Positions 1 to 11,312 of a stretch of DNA of 64,000 nt are shown here, piece by piece (within the stretch, counting starts at the first letter, position 1; each line of letters opens with the position of its first letter). The stretch comes from Klebsormidium nitens (taxonomy: Eukaryota > Streptophyta > Klebsormidiophyceae > Klebsormidiales > Klebsormidiaceae). Location of the stretch: NCBI GenBank assembly GCA_000708835.1, contig DF237203.1, forward strand, positions 10,730-74,729, given 5' to 3'. The position numbers were made by a program, and so were the translations under genes. A model generated the notes under the pieces. It made no database searches. It had not been told where the DNA came from and was given only the letters and a program-made list of their open reading frames with translations.

Positions 1-1429
1 AGAAAAGGTAACGTTCAGCAGAGTTACAGTTCTTGAGTCGAAGATAATGTTCGCGCGCGGAAAGACCAGACTGCGGGGCAGAGGGTTTTCGAAGAGCCTG
101 TAACCATTCTTCCTGGTCTAAGTTAGATACTCTGCGTTTACACTCGCGTTTCAGAGCATAAGGGAACTGCATCAATGCTAGAGGCAAGCCGTGGGTCCAC
201 CAGGACTCCGCACCCAATTCAACGAGAGTTTCGTAAGTTTCTTTACACCAGCAGGATGGAGTAGAGGTCGGGGGAAATACCGAAGTACTGGAGGCATCGA
301 AGTGGGCGACTGCACGGATGAACACTTTTTTAGCAAGGCGATCATCAGGAAGGCGGAGAAGACGGGCAAAAAACCGAAGTTTGGCAAGGCGCAAATGCGA
401 TTGGACGGACAACCACCCAAGATCGCCATAGACAGCTTCACGAATGACGTTAGAGTCACCAGATTTGCCAAGTATTTGACGACCTGCAGAAGTTTGTGCT
501 ACTTCCAGAGACTCTAAGGCGGATGCACTAGGGGCGGACCAGACCTCCGAGCCGTATAACAAGCGAGAGCGGGCGAAAAGACCCCAGAGAGTAGACAAGT
601 GCCCGACAGTGAGCCCTTGTTCGGGGTTGTCGGTGAAAGAGTACAGGTGTCCCATGCTGTGGCGACACTTTTCGATGTTATTCCGGATTGCATTCAACCA
701 ATTGCCTGACTTGTCAAACTCAATCCCAAGATACGTGTAGGAGGCAACGTCCTTGATAATACGACCTCCCAAATGCCAGGAGCGGTCTTTCAACGTTCGG
801 GTCTCGCAATGGCCAAGGCTCACGACTTTCGACTTGGTGGCAGAAACTGTGAAGCGCCATTTACCAAAAAATTGGGTGGCAATATCCATCATCGCTTGCA
901 AGTTAGCTTCCGAGTCAGCAATGAGAACAATATCGTCAGCGAAGAGAAGACAACCAATTCGAAGCCCAAAGAAATCAACGCCCATGTTTACAGCATGTAG
1001 TGCATCCACCAACGGGGATATCAGGAGGGAGAAAAGGAACGGTGACAATACAGCTCCCTGCCGAGTACCAGCTTCAACGGGAAACCAGTCTGACAAACCG
1101 GAGTTAGTGAGAAGGGCTGAGGAGCAGTCAATGTAAAGCGATTGAATGAGGCGAAACATTTTGCCAGTGACGTTTGCTTCGTGAAGTCGTCGCCACATTC
1201 CTTCCCGCCAAGAGGAAGGGAAAGCAGATTCCAAGTCAATGAAGCTTAAAAATGTGGTGGTCTGTTTCATTTGTTTTCGAGCATCTAAGATCTCACGAAG
1301 GATGTAGGCTTGTTCCAAGGGTGAACGGCCTTTTCGAAAGCCAGCTTGCTCATCGGGGAACAGTTCGGACTCATCTGCGTAGCAATCGAGGCGTGTGAGC
1401 ATAATCTTTTCGAAGACATGAATGATCGT
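1..1429 (-). mobile_element. LINE-type retrotransposon reverse transcriptase, 5'-truncated, runs off left edge
   Basis: On the minus strand one frame stays open from a TGA just upstream of 1429 to base 1, about 470 codons, with no stop before the edge. It starts abruptly inside the reverse-transcriptase core at VFEKIMLTRLD. The order then follows the family: DEQAGFRKGRSPLEQA, the FIDLESAF block, TRQGAVLSPFLFSLLISP, the catalytic FADD box (932-943, context GCLLFADDIVLIAD), the GKWRFTVSATKSKVV block, YLGIEFDKSG, and a thumb/C-terminal region (RLLYGSEVWSAPSAS, REAVYGDLGWL). Non-LTR elements make DNA by target-primed reverse transcription. The endonuclease and N-terminal RT blocks are missing on the right, the usual result of incomplete reverse transcription. 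The intact frame suggests a fairly young insertion. The 3' end, tail and target-site duplication lie outside the window. Confidence 0.9.
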
Positions 1430-2111
1430 TCAATATAGCATCTCACATGAAGAAAAAGTGACCGTCGGATATCCTGTACGCGTCTCAAACTCGGATACTT
1501 GAAAAGTTGCAATTTGTCGTTAATATCATGTGCAACGTGGTTGGATGCCAGCGACGAGCAGCATTCATAAGTTACGATGATTTTGAGATTTTTTGGAATC
1601 ACTTGATTCGATATCAAAAGCTGCGCGAAACGGCCCAGGGTGGTAGCACACGGTTGGATGTCAGGCAGTCCCCGACTCAAGAAGCACCACACCGGCTGGC
1701 ATGCTGTGATCGGGTGCTGCTGCTGAGGGCACCGGGTGGTGAGGCATGCCTCGAGCATGGAACTTCCAACCTCGCCTCGTGTGACTCAGTGTCCTCCTAA
1801 AAGCGGAGCTGAAGCCATTCCGGTCTGAGCTACTGTTACAGTCTGTGAGGGCCCCGTTCGAGAGTGTCCCTCATGGAAGAAGGATCAGAGGTGGCTGTGG
1901 TGCACTGGGCAATTGGAGCACTCCTTCTTATCAGTCTTGCACCTGAGCTCCGACGGTAGAGACTCAGAGGATTGCTTACTGATCCTAAGAGCTTAGGCGG
2001 GTTTTTCGAATGCAGTAACGATGCAAGACTACATCTATTTTCTCTTTTCGGTCGATCATGGTCTGCGATAGGGAGATCCTGTTTGTGCGTGCTGACTGGT
2101 GGTGGAAGCGT
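1430..2111. other. Gap between the LINE fragment and the ceramide synthase 3' end
   Basis: No gene is recognised here. The stretch should hold the 5' junction of the truncated LINE (near 1418-1430) and the 3' untranslated region of the minus-strand ceramide synthase. Open frames across it resemble no protein family I know. Confidence 0.5.
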
Positions 2112-4689
2112 CTAGTCGTCGTCCGAATCTGTACAGCCACAACGATTGGCAATCAGCGTCTTTGCGCTTGCATACAAGGAAGCCTCCTCCAAGCCGCGAT
2201 GTGAAGCTGGCAAGCAACAAGACGGGGAGGCACGCCCACTTCCGTGCTTCTGCCTCCTGCCGTGCTGATGGCGGCGGCGGCAGCGGCTGCGGCTCACCGG
2301 AGCGCACGTCGTCGACCTTGCCCCCGCTGGCGATCTGTTTGGCGGCGATGCGCAGGATGAGCAGGAACCAGTAGCAGTGCAGCACGAGCACCAGCAGGAG
2401 CGCCGTGTTGAACACGTAGTAAAACACGAGCGTCATGGGCCACGTCAGCAAGGGGCCCACCAGCGCCGGCGCCTCAAAGCTGCAGCACCGCAAACACACG
2501 CTCAGCGCACACACCGGCAACCCAAGCTGCAAAAGGGTAGAAGTACCTCGGTTGCCTCAAGTGAAGACATGAGCCGGGATCCTCAGGATGCAACAGCCGT
2601 GAGGACCCCGCGGGCTCTGTGGCGGGTGCACGCGCGGTAGGCGGGCGCACCTGGCGCTGTAGATGAGGACGGCCGGGTAGTAGACGAGGCGCAGCGCAAA
2701 GAAGCTGAGCGCGAAGGCGGCGAAGGTGAGCGAGGCGGCCAGCTCGCGGCCGGCGTACTTGGCGAGCTTGGCGCCCTCCAGCAGCACGTCGCTCAGGTCG
2801 TGCGCCAGCAGCACCAGCGCGCCAATGCGCACAAACCTGCGCGCCAGAGGGGGGGGTCACCACATGGGGCCGTCAGCAGGAGCTGCAGAAAGCGTACAAC
2901 CGAGTTTACCTGCTGGTAAGTCCGACGTCCTTCTACGTCGCATGTTAGGCACAACAGTGCTTCTCCGTGAACACAACTGCTCTTCGCACTAGGGATGCCG
3001 CTAGTGCTGAGCCGCCCTGCTCCTCGCAGCCTAGTTTGATCGTGCGAGACAAAGCGCCGCTCCTCACTGGCCCCGTTCAACATGGTGCAGACGTCCCTCC
3101 ATTGAGACCCGACTCTCCGTCCACTGAGTTCGATTTCACCCATCCTGCGATCGGCCTGTTCCCTGCCCGGTGTGCCGGGCTCGTGCGGCGCGCTCACCCG
3201 TGAAGGTAGGAGTAGGCGAGCAGCAGCGTGGTGGCCAGGTGGTGCGTGAGCATGACCAGGCTGTCCTTGCGCCGCACCTCCCACGCGTGCGCGGGCGCGA
3301 CGAAGGAGGCGCCCACCGCGTAGATACCAAACAGGTAGTACGACAGCTCCAGCATGTAAAACACCTTCACCCCATACCTGCACTACAACCGCATGCCACA
3401 CACGTCAGGGAGGCACACCTGATAAACGGGCTTCGAGCCAAAGACAGGGCTGCTGACATGGAGTCGTGCTTGGACGAACTCAGCAGCACTGTCCCCCGTG
3501 CTCAGCCACTGCTCAGGCTCCTTCTCCTCCCTGCCGTTAAACCGCCTGGGGCGGGGCTTTCGGAGGGGTGGTATGGGTCTCACGTGACGGTGTGGTGCGG
3601 CCAGCCATCCCAGAGGGCACGAGTGTCCCTCCCGGGCCAGCCCTCCGCGAGCGTGACGGTTAAGCCGTACAGCCAGACCGCGCCGTAGAAGCAGCAGCGC
3701 CAGGCGGACTCCTTGTACTTGGTCACAGCTAGTTGGGCGCGCTCCTGCCCCACGCGGCTGGCGGGGGGCCTTTGCCGGGCCAGAGCGGACCGCGCAGCAC
3801 TCTGCACGGGAGAGAAGACAGGGTGAGGGGCGCGCAGTCAGTTTCAGAAACACCAGCCGACAAGAGTGCCCCCCCCCCTCACTGCGAGGTTGGCGTAGAA
3901 CAGAGAATAAGAGTGAATGGGGTCTCACCAGCAGGCAGTAGGGGGGGCACAAGAAGAGACTTTGCATTTGCTGGAGCGGGCAGCGCAATAAGCGCTTCGC
4001 CAGCTGGAGTGGGCTGCAAGGGGCAGTCTGGCCAAAGTGGGCCCCAATGTGTTGCAGAGTGGAACAAAGCGAGCCCGGGGCAAGCCAGTGACCGTGCAGG
4101 GAGCCGAAACAGGACCACACGGGCATGGGACAGAGCCTTCCATGGTGTGAGAACACAATGCCGACGGTCTTCAAAAGATGCAGACGGCTGATTGAGGCCC
4201 CACTCAAATAGAGTAAAAGGGAGCCCCCAACTCCTTGCACACACCAAGCTGTCTCTGGACTTCTCAGACTTGCTAGCACCACGTAACGGAGTGCCCCCAA
4301 CAGGCGCAGCTGGAAGACGCAAGCAGCGAAAGTGGGAGGACCATAGTAGAGGGACCCCCCTTAGCTGGCAGAGGTCTGGAATACAAACAAAGCGTGCCAG
4401 CATTGTCATCCACTGGGGGCCTCGTCGGTTTGCCAGGGGGTCATGTACTCACATCAAAGACGGTACACTCCAGGGCCCACCTCAGGGCAGGGAGCAGCAG
4501 GGCGAGGAGCAGCGCCAGCTGCAGGTCAGCCACCACCGGGAGTGAGCGCTGCCGCCACCGAGCGAGCCCGTGAGGGCCCTCTGAGTCGCTGTGACCCAAG
4601 AGGCTCAGCAGCAGCTGCGCCAGCCAGTCAGACAGCTGGTTCCGCAAGTGCACAACGTTAAACGCACCCAGCTCAAACCCTGCCTCCAT
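2112..4689 (-). CDS. LAG1: Ceramide synthase, LAG1/LOH family (TLC domain)
   Basis: Acylates sphingoid bases to make ceramide in the ER membrane. Six exons (minus): 4689-4453, 3801-3584, 3377-3198, 2836-2651, 2479-2298, 2128-2112, giving 339 residues; plant homologues are about 300-310. Exon 1 starts MEAGFELGAF and carries the first membrane segment. Exon 2 has the family's KESAWRCCFYG and ends near LWDGWPHHT. Exons 3-4 hold the Lag1 motif: WEVRRKDSLVMLTHHLATT with the paired histidines, then LLAHDLSDVLLEGAKL with the conserved aspartates. Exon 5 ends with the last membrane helices and CYWFLLILRIAAKQI. The last coding exon is only 17 nt and completes the acidic tail DVRSDSDDD, typical of plant members. 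All splice sites are GT-AG and phases match. It is divergent from the PPR gene with 365 bp between start codons. Confidence 0.93.
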
Positions 4690-5054
4690 GGGCTGACTGC
4701 TGCTGTCGACCATGGTGCCTGCACTACTGTTGTTAGGACCACGCAACTCCTGAAACTTAAACCTACGGTAGGGCTTAAAAAGGGCTTGCCACTGATCAGG
4801 TTGCAAAGGGTAGTAAACTTTGGAAACTCTCGAGCCCGAGGAGTACTTCTTGTGCATGCAGCATATGTACATGTGTGCAAGGGATGAGCTGGCAAACAAG
4901 GCTCCTGGACATAGGGTTTGCTGTGATTGAAGGCTGTTTTTAGGGTTTTGGCTGCATTGCAATGGCACCACAAAATTCAAATTCATTGCTGCCACCATGA
5001 TGATCATGATGCGACTCTGACTCTGAGGACAACGACGCAGCTCAGGGGGGAACG
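4690..5054. promoter_or_regulatory. Divergent upstream region, ceramide synthase / PPR gene
   Basis: These 365 bp separate two start codons that face away from each other, so both promoters and 5' leaders must lie here or overlap the neighbours. A short (GACTCT)n-like run is at about 5012-5022. No clear TATA box or other named element was found. Confidence 0.5.
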
Positions 5055-8000
5055 ATGGGGAGCCTCGGCGGGCTTCTCCCCCCCATGTTCGCATCACGTG
5101 TTGCCTGTCGGGCAACCCTGCGGCCCCCTCTGGCGGCAATCCAGCTGCGGCCGTCCTTGGTTTGCTCCAGCTTCGTTGGGACGCGAGTGGTGCAGCCTGC
5201 CCCGCCGCGCCAGGTTGGTCGGCGCACCGCTGGGCTGAGCGTGCGTGCGCTGTACTACAAGCTGGGGCGGCCAAAGAAGCGGAAGAAGGAGTTCTGGGAG
5301 AAAAAGGACGAGCGCTACAAGACGGTGAATGAGACGCTGGTGTATTGGCCGTACCTGGACCAGGCGCATGGCAGGAAGCAGGGCGGGGAGCACGGCACCG
5401 GCAGCCGGGACAAGGGTGACCGTGGCCCGCACCCGCATGACCAGGACGGAAGCGCTCCTGTGGGCAGAGCAGCTCCAGCCAGCCTGCCTGCTGGTACCAC
5501 CGTGTGGCGCCTGACGCAGACGGGGCGCAGCCTGTGGGAGAAGCTGAGGGTGTTGCCTCCGGGGGCTGTGCAGAATTTTCTTCGGGCCAAAGCGCAGGAG
5601 ACTGTGGTGACAGACAGGGACATGGCATGTGTCGTCAGAAGCTTGAAGTATGACAACGACTGGGACAGACGGGCCAAGGTGAGGTAGCCTGCAAATTGGA
5701 CTTGTTGCAATGCTGAGGCTTGGGGGGCAACCTTTGTGAAAGCCAGAGCTCCGCTTATGGAAATGAGTCTTGATCGAACAGGCGCAGCGTGAACCCTCTT
5801 CTGTCGCTGCCGGTTGACACGTATGGTGTTGGTGGCAGGTGCTAGAGTGGTGGCAGGCGGAGGGCGCCTGGCCCTTTGGCCCCCCCCAGTGGAGTGCGCT
5901 GGTGGAGAGCGAGTGCCGCGGCGGGCGCGTTGCGGCGGGGCTGGCAGCCTACCAGCGCATGCGCGCAGCGGGGCAGCAGCCATGCGAGGCCACCTTTGTG
6001 GCGCTCATCACTGCGCTGGGGCACCACGGCAGGGCGCACCAAGCGGAGGCGCTGTTCCAGGCCATGAAGCAGGAGGGCTTCCCCCAGGGTGCGCGCTCTT
6101 GCCCTGGCACCTGCACCGCCCTCCAGGAAGCCTGCCCGCAGCTTGGAGCGTTGAACCACCAGCCACTCCGAATTGTGGGGAAAGCTCGGTTGGCTGCTTG
6201 CTCCCGTCTGTGTCAGCCTGCCTGTGCGCTTGAAAAATGGCTCGACGATGTATAGCCTGACCGGCTGTCGTCTGCGTTGCTGCAGGCGTGCGCACCTACA
6301 CTGCTCTGTTGGCAGCGTACGCTCGGGCCGGCAACGCGGCTGCAGCGGAGCAGGTCTTCCACGACCTGCAGGTGAGCGACCCTCTCCCGCTCACCCACAC
6401 ACTACAGCCTTCCTGCTCTAAGAGTGGGGGCGCCATTGGGTCCCCACCTCGTCCTGCTCCCGCTGCGCCCACTTGGCTGCCTGACCTTATGGTGCCCGCC
6501 ATCGCTCTGCAGCGCGAAGCGGGCGTGCCCCCCAACGTGGTGGCCTGCAATGCGCTGATGCATGCGTACTCACGCGCGCACCGCCCCGCGGATGCGGCCC
6601 GCGTGATGCGCGGCATGCTGGCCAACAAGGTGCGCCCCAACATGACCACCTACAACACGCTGCTCGACGCCTACGCCAGGGTGAGCCGCCCCCTCACGCC
6701 CCGCCCCTGCCGTGCCTCCTGCCCTGACTTGGCCCCACACTCGAGACTACCCCCTAATACCCCTTGTGTTTCCTTTGGCACTCCCGTTTCACTCAATCCC
6801 AATCCCACCTGACTTGCCCGCGCGTCGGGGTGGCGTGGTGCAGGTGGGCAGCGTGGCTGGTGCGGAGGCGGTGCTGGCGGCGCTGCAGGCGGCAGGCTAC
6901 GGCCCCAGCGCAGTCACGTACACCACGCTGCTGGCGCTGTACGGCCGCACAGGCCAGCTGGCGCGCGCAGAAGCGGTGTTTGCCGTGATGCGCGATACTG
7001 GCTGCCGGCCTGGCCTGCCCGCCATCACAGCCCTGCTGGCAGCCTACGGCAGGGCGGGCTGCCCCGACAAGGCGGAGCACTACTTCCGTCAGATCCAGGT
7101 AGGCCCGACGGTCAACGAGCAAGGGCAAGAGTACTCGTTCTGCTTTACAAGCACGTCAATGCGCGCACGGATTGCAGGGTGCAGCGCAGCTCGTTGGCAG
7201 GCTGTTCCCGGCTGCGCCCGGTTGCCCCTGACCTTGCAGCGGGCCAGGCAGGGCAGCAGTGACTGAGCCGCTGTTGGGTGGTGCAGGCCGAGCTGGGGGT
7301 CACTCCGGACCTGCGCGCGTACAACGCCCTCCTTGATGCATACGGCAAGGCGGGCGATGTTCGCAAGGTGGAGCGGGTCAGTGCTTGCACTCCTTGCTCT
7401 GCATCCACGTCTTCATGCCTCGTGTGTCCACACATTGGAGATGCACATCTACGAAGCGAAAATACTTTGTAATAGACCAGTTCGTTTAAGTCTCACCGAT
7501 AGCAGTCTGCCTCTTGACTTGGAATCAAGCCCACTCAGGCCAACTGCGATCCAGTCCATTGACGCAGTACTTTGCGTCCAGCTACCTGTTCGCCGCTCTT
7601 GTGCTCCTTGCCTGACCCCGCTGGTTGGCTGCCTGCCAGGTGCTGACTGGCATGCCCGCTACCGGGGTGTCTCCCTCTGCCGCCAGCTGGACGATCCTGC
7701 TGGACACGTATGGCAAGGCGGGCCGCCTTACTGAGGCTGCGGCCGTCCTGGAGCGCATGGCCGCCGCGGGCATCACCCCCGGTGAGAATACACGGCTCGC
7801 CCACATTCGAGATGCGCTCGACTGCATGCGGCTGGCTCAACAGACAGATTGAGACCACTTAATGCAGCTCGGGCTGTCGAATCGTGTGTGGCGGTCCGTT
7901 TCTTCGATGCGGCGAACCCCTGCGTGATGGTGGCTTTCTCGGTGGCATGTGTGCAGGCGTGGTGGAGTACACGGCACTGCTGGACGGGTACGTGAAGGCG

Positions 8001-9257
8001 GGCGACTTCACGGCGGCTGGCGCGCTGCTGGCGCAGATGCGGGCGGAGGGGCTGCCCCTCACGCAGGAGACGGCGACCGTGCTGCTCGACATGCACGCAC
8101 GCACCGGGAACTTCCAGGTGTGCAGCCGCAGACGGAAACGAATCTGAGCGCCGGCATGCCGGCAGTGGCTGCAGCTGCTCGAGCATCCATCTCTCGTGAT
8201 TGGTTGACTCCAAGGGCTGGCCCATCACGTCTTTGTAAAGAATATGCCGACACGACGCCTGTCTTTACCCCCCTTTGCGCTGCGTGGTGTGCAGGCGGGC
8301 CTGCGCCTTCTGGCCAGCCTGGCTAAATCGTCCGTGCCCCCTTCTGCCGCCTGCTTCAACGCTCTCCTCAACGGGTGAGCGCCGCAGCCTGCCCCCCTCC
8401 TCCTTCCTTGAGGCCCTTGCTCTTGCGCCACTTGCACCCACACTCTCTTTCTGGTCGCTGTCGCTGACCGTGCTAACTCTGCCCCTTCGTGCCCGCAGGT
8501 ACGCTGAGACGGGCCAGGCCGATGCTGCGGAGCAGCTGGTGGTGCAAATGACAGCCGCGGGATGCCTGCCCGACGTGCGCACGTTCAACGCGCTCATCCG
8601 GGCACACATCAGGGCGGACAGGTGCGCACCGCGCTCTTGTGGAATCGACAGGATTAGGCAGAAAGTGGGTATGCTGAGAAACAAGGGAGGTGATAAGGCC
8701 CGAGGAAGGCTCTCCGTCGCTTTGTTGGGGTTCGTAGTCGACTGCCCCAACAGCTCACTCGCGGTCTCCATTTCCGCTCTCTCCTGCCGCCGCCTGACCC
8801 TTTCTCGTCCCCCCCTCGCCCAGGCTGGCGGACGCGGAGGTGGTGCTGGCCGTCCGCATGCGCGCCGCAGGCGTCGCCCCCGACCACCGCAGCTACAACC
8901 CGCTCATCCTGGCGTTTGCGCGCGCGGGCCAGCCCGATCACGTCGCGCGGCTGCTGCGTGCCATGCGTGCCCGGGACGGCCTCCCGCCCTGCGAGGTGCG
9001 CCACCACGCCGCGCTGCAAGCAGGCTCACCCTGCGGCTCCCAGTCGTTCTCCCTGCGTCTCCAGCTTTGTGTGCGCTTTTTTGCACGGCTATCGCCCCCG
9101 CAAGTCTGCTTCACTAACTGGAGCTTGCTGTCTCCAGGTGACGCGGTCGGCAGTGTGGGCGGGCGGCCACACCACGCTGACCCCGGCGGTGCTCAAGGAG
9201 CTGGGTTTCACTGCGCAACAGGTCGCGGCCATGCAGCGCAGTGACACCCCTGCGTGA
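5055..9257 (+). CDS. P-class pentatricopeptide repeat (PPR) protein, organelle-targeted
   Basis: PPR proteins bind organellar RNA in a modular way and act in its processing, stability or translation. Twelve exons: 5055-5678, 5839-6088, 6286-6371, 6513-6680, 6844-7098, 7287-7376, 7640-7781, 7957-8117, 8295-8374, 8499-8621, 8824-8995, 9138-9257; 756 residues. The N-terminus is rich in Arg/Ser/Ala with few acids, like a transit peptide. Then come tandem 35-residue repeats with cores such as VVACNALMHAYSRAHRPADA, VTYTTLLALYGRTGQ, LRAYNALLDAYGKAGD, ASWTILLDTYGKAGR and VRTFNALIRAHIRAD. No E, DYW or SMR domain is seen. Many introns fall at or near repeat borders, unlike the mostly intronless PPR genes of flowering plants. 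The RNA target cannot be read from the sequence. It is divergent from the ceramide synthase. Confidence 0.88.
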
Positions 9258-11312
9258 GGCAGGCCCGCCCGGGGCATGCTCCCGTCGTCATCTTATGCGG
9301 ACAGCATCCGCAGACCCGGATCGGCCGTTCACACACCGAAGCGGGGTTTCTGCGAAGGGCAGGCCCATGTTGCCCGACGGCCCCTGTACCATCGCAGCAG
9401 AGCAGCGCGCGGTGTTCCAGGGCGCACCATGGCTGGCCGCTGCCCGGACCTGGCAGCATCACCGCTGCTGGGCCATCTGCCTTACCGAACCCCTCCTCCT
9501 CTCACCTGAGGCTGGCCATCGCCGGGGTCGCTGGCATGTGGCACGAACGGCAAGGCGAGGTTGGAGTGGTTCCTACAACGGTGTTGGGGAGGCTTAGTCC
9601 GGTCCGCTCCCGAACCGTGGGACCACGCCCCGCCCGTGCCCCGGCCGGAACTGGTCCACCCCGCTTTGGTCTGCACGGGCAGATATTTGGCAAGAGTTTT
9701 CGCCAGGTCACTCAAATCCAATGCCATGACGAGGGGCGGGAAAGGCATCAGGGTTCACGAGAAGTGGCCAAGCCTCCCACTCAGCGATTGGAGGCGCTTA
9801 CTGCTGATTGTAAGGACGGTACCACGATGCCTTTCTCACAACGTCGAGTCGAGCGCTAGCCCAGTGGGCTGACTTGTGCACACCACGTTGTCCTCCGCAA
9901 GCCGAGTAGCCACCGGATACTTGGTCGAGTTAGCAACGGCAGAAAGTGGTCGAAACGACACTGTTTCGTGAAACGGCTTTCTGCCTGCAAATCTTGCCGA
10001 GTTAGTTCACTCGGCATTTAGCTGTCGCCTTCCTTTGCCCCTCGCTGCTTTGTTGGGCTCCTGTTCAACCAGTCGTCAGGGCGCCCATCATCGCATGTCT
10101 GCGTTGCAGGGCGGCCAGCGGGCGCCGTCCCCTCTCAAAGGACCAGCACAAAAAAACTTGAACCACGAAGAGAGCTATAAATATTCGAGTAGCGTTCATA
10201 GAAATCATTCGTGGCTTCTGGCATGCCGTGACACCAATAAGAGGTCCTGAATGCGAAGACGATCACAGGCTCGAGGCACTGAGTGCATTCAACAGGTTTC
10301 GGCATTGTCAATATGTGGAACTGCACGTGTCATGATATGTGCATGAGGATCTCAGGTGATTGCACACGCAAGGCTACAGTCCATGGCATCCGCGCGCGCG
10401 TGCTCCGTGGATTGCAAGTTCTTGAGCAGATCATGAAAATATGTCCTGCCGCCGCTGGCATGCACTAGCTAGCACATGATACAACGCCGTTATCGACATT
10501 TTTGCGGCCATGGTCACGTACCAGTATACATATCGATCTATAGCTCCTGATTGTCACCAATATGCCAGATTACAGACCGCGTCATTGTTTACATTCTTGC
10601 ACTGTGCACACATGATGATACAGCACAAAATATATGCTTTTGTGCAATAAACGTATGCCTACCACTCAGTTATTCTGCACATATACATGTCCAAGCACAT
10701 ACTGGTAACTTCTACTTATGGATTCAACAACGAAGTCTGGCAGCTCCTAAAATCATATGTGCGGTGTGTCAGTAACAAGCCTGCTGTGGAATCCACATGT
10801 CGCGTCACTAAGGAACTTCATTTCTGCTTTTGCATACAAAGGCATAGTTCATAGTTCTCAGACAGCTGCCTGCCTGCTTATCGCATGTCCTCGAGCACAC
10901 TGGATGCAGGGCAGGCCTTGGGCGGACAAGATGTCGTGACCACAAGCTGCAGAGCACGATTGGCTGTACGCTTGTTCACATGGCTTGTTCCAAGTCTCAG
11001 GTTCGTGAAAAGCCTCAGGTAGGCTGATCGAAGTTCTACCAACTTTTCAGCCGTCCACGAGTAGAGCTCCGCTGTGGACCGTAGGCCGTGATTTGATGCT
11101 AGACCGCAACCAGCGCATCTCCTCGCTTTTCTGCGCTGCCGTTAACGAGGCTCAGAGCGCAGACAGCGCTGGCTCGCACTCGTGCTTTTATACATGTTCA
11201 AGAAGCAGAGGCCCGTGAAAAGGGCAAGCCCCAGTTCGTCTGAATCAGACTCTGAAATATCCACGAACGGTGTGGTTATCGAGCCACGGGGCGTGCTCCG
11301 CTTTGTAGCGCA
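9258..11312. other. Convergent intergenic region, PPR 3' end / CcdA 3' end
   Basis: About 2 kb between two converging genes, becoming AT-richer from 10,100 on. It must hold both 3' untranslated regions. No conserved protein is recognised. One short ATG frame at 11194-11319 encodes 41 residues beginning MFKKQRPVKRASPSSSESDS; it overlaps the last bases of the CcdA gene on the other strand and is treated as a weak candidate only. Confidence 0.5.

Noticed and set aside
4441-5628. 395-codon minus-strand frame spanning ceramide synthase exon 1 and the PPR first exon
   Set aside because: Only its last 80 codons match ceramide synthase exon 1. The rest is the shadow of the PPR coding exon and the promoter.
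9254-9859. 200-codon plus-strand frame right after the PPR stop
   Set aside because: The frame starts inside the last PPR codons, has no family features and lies where the 3' untranslated region is expected.
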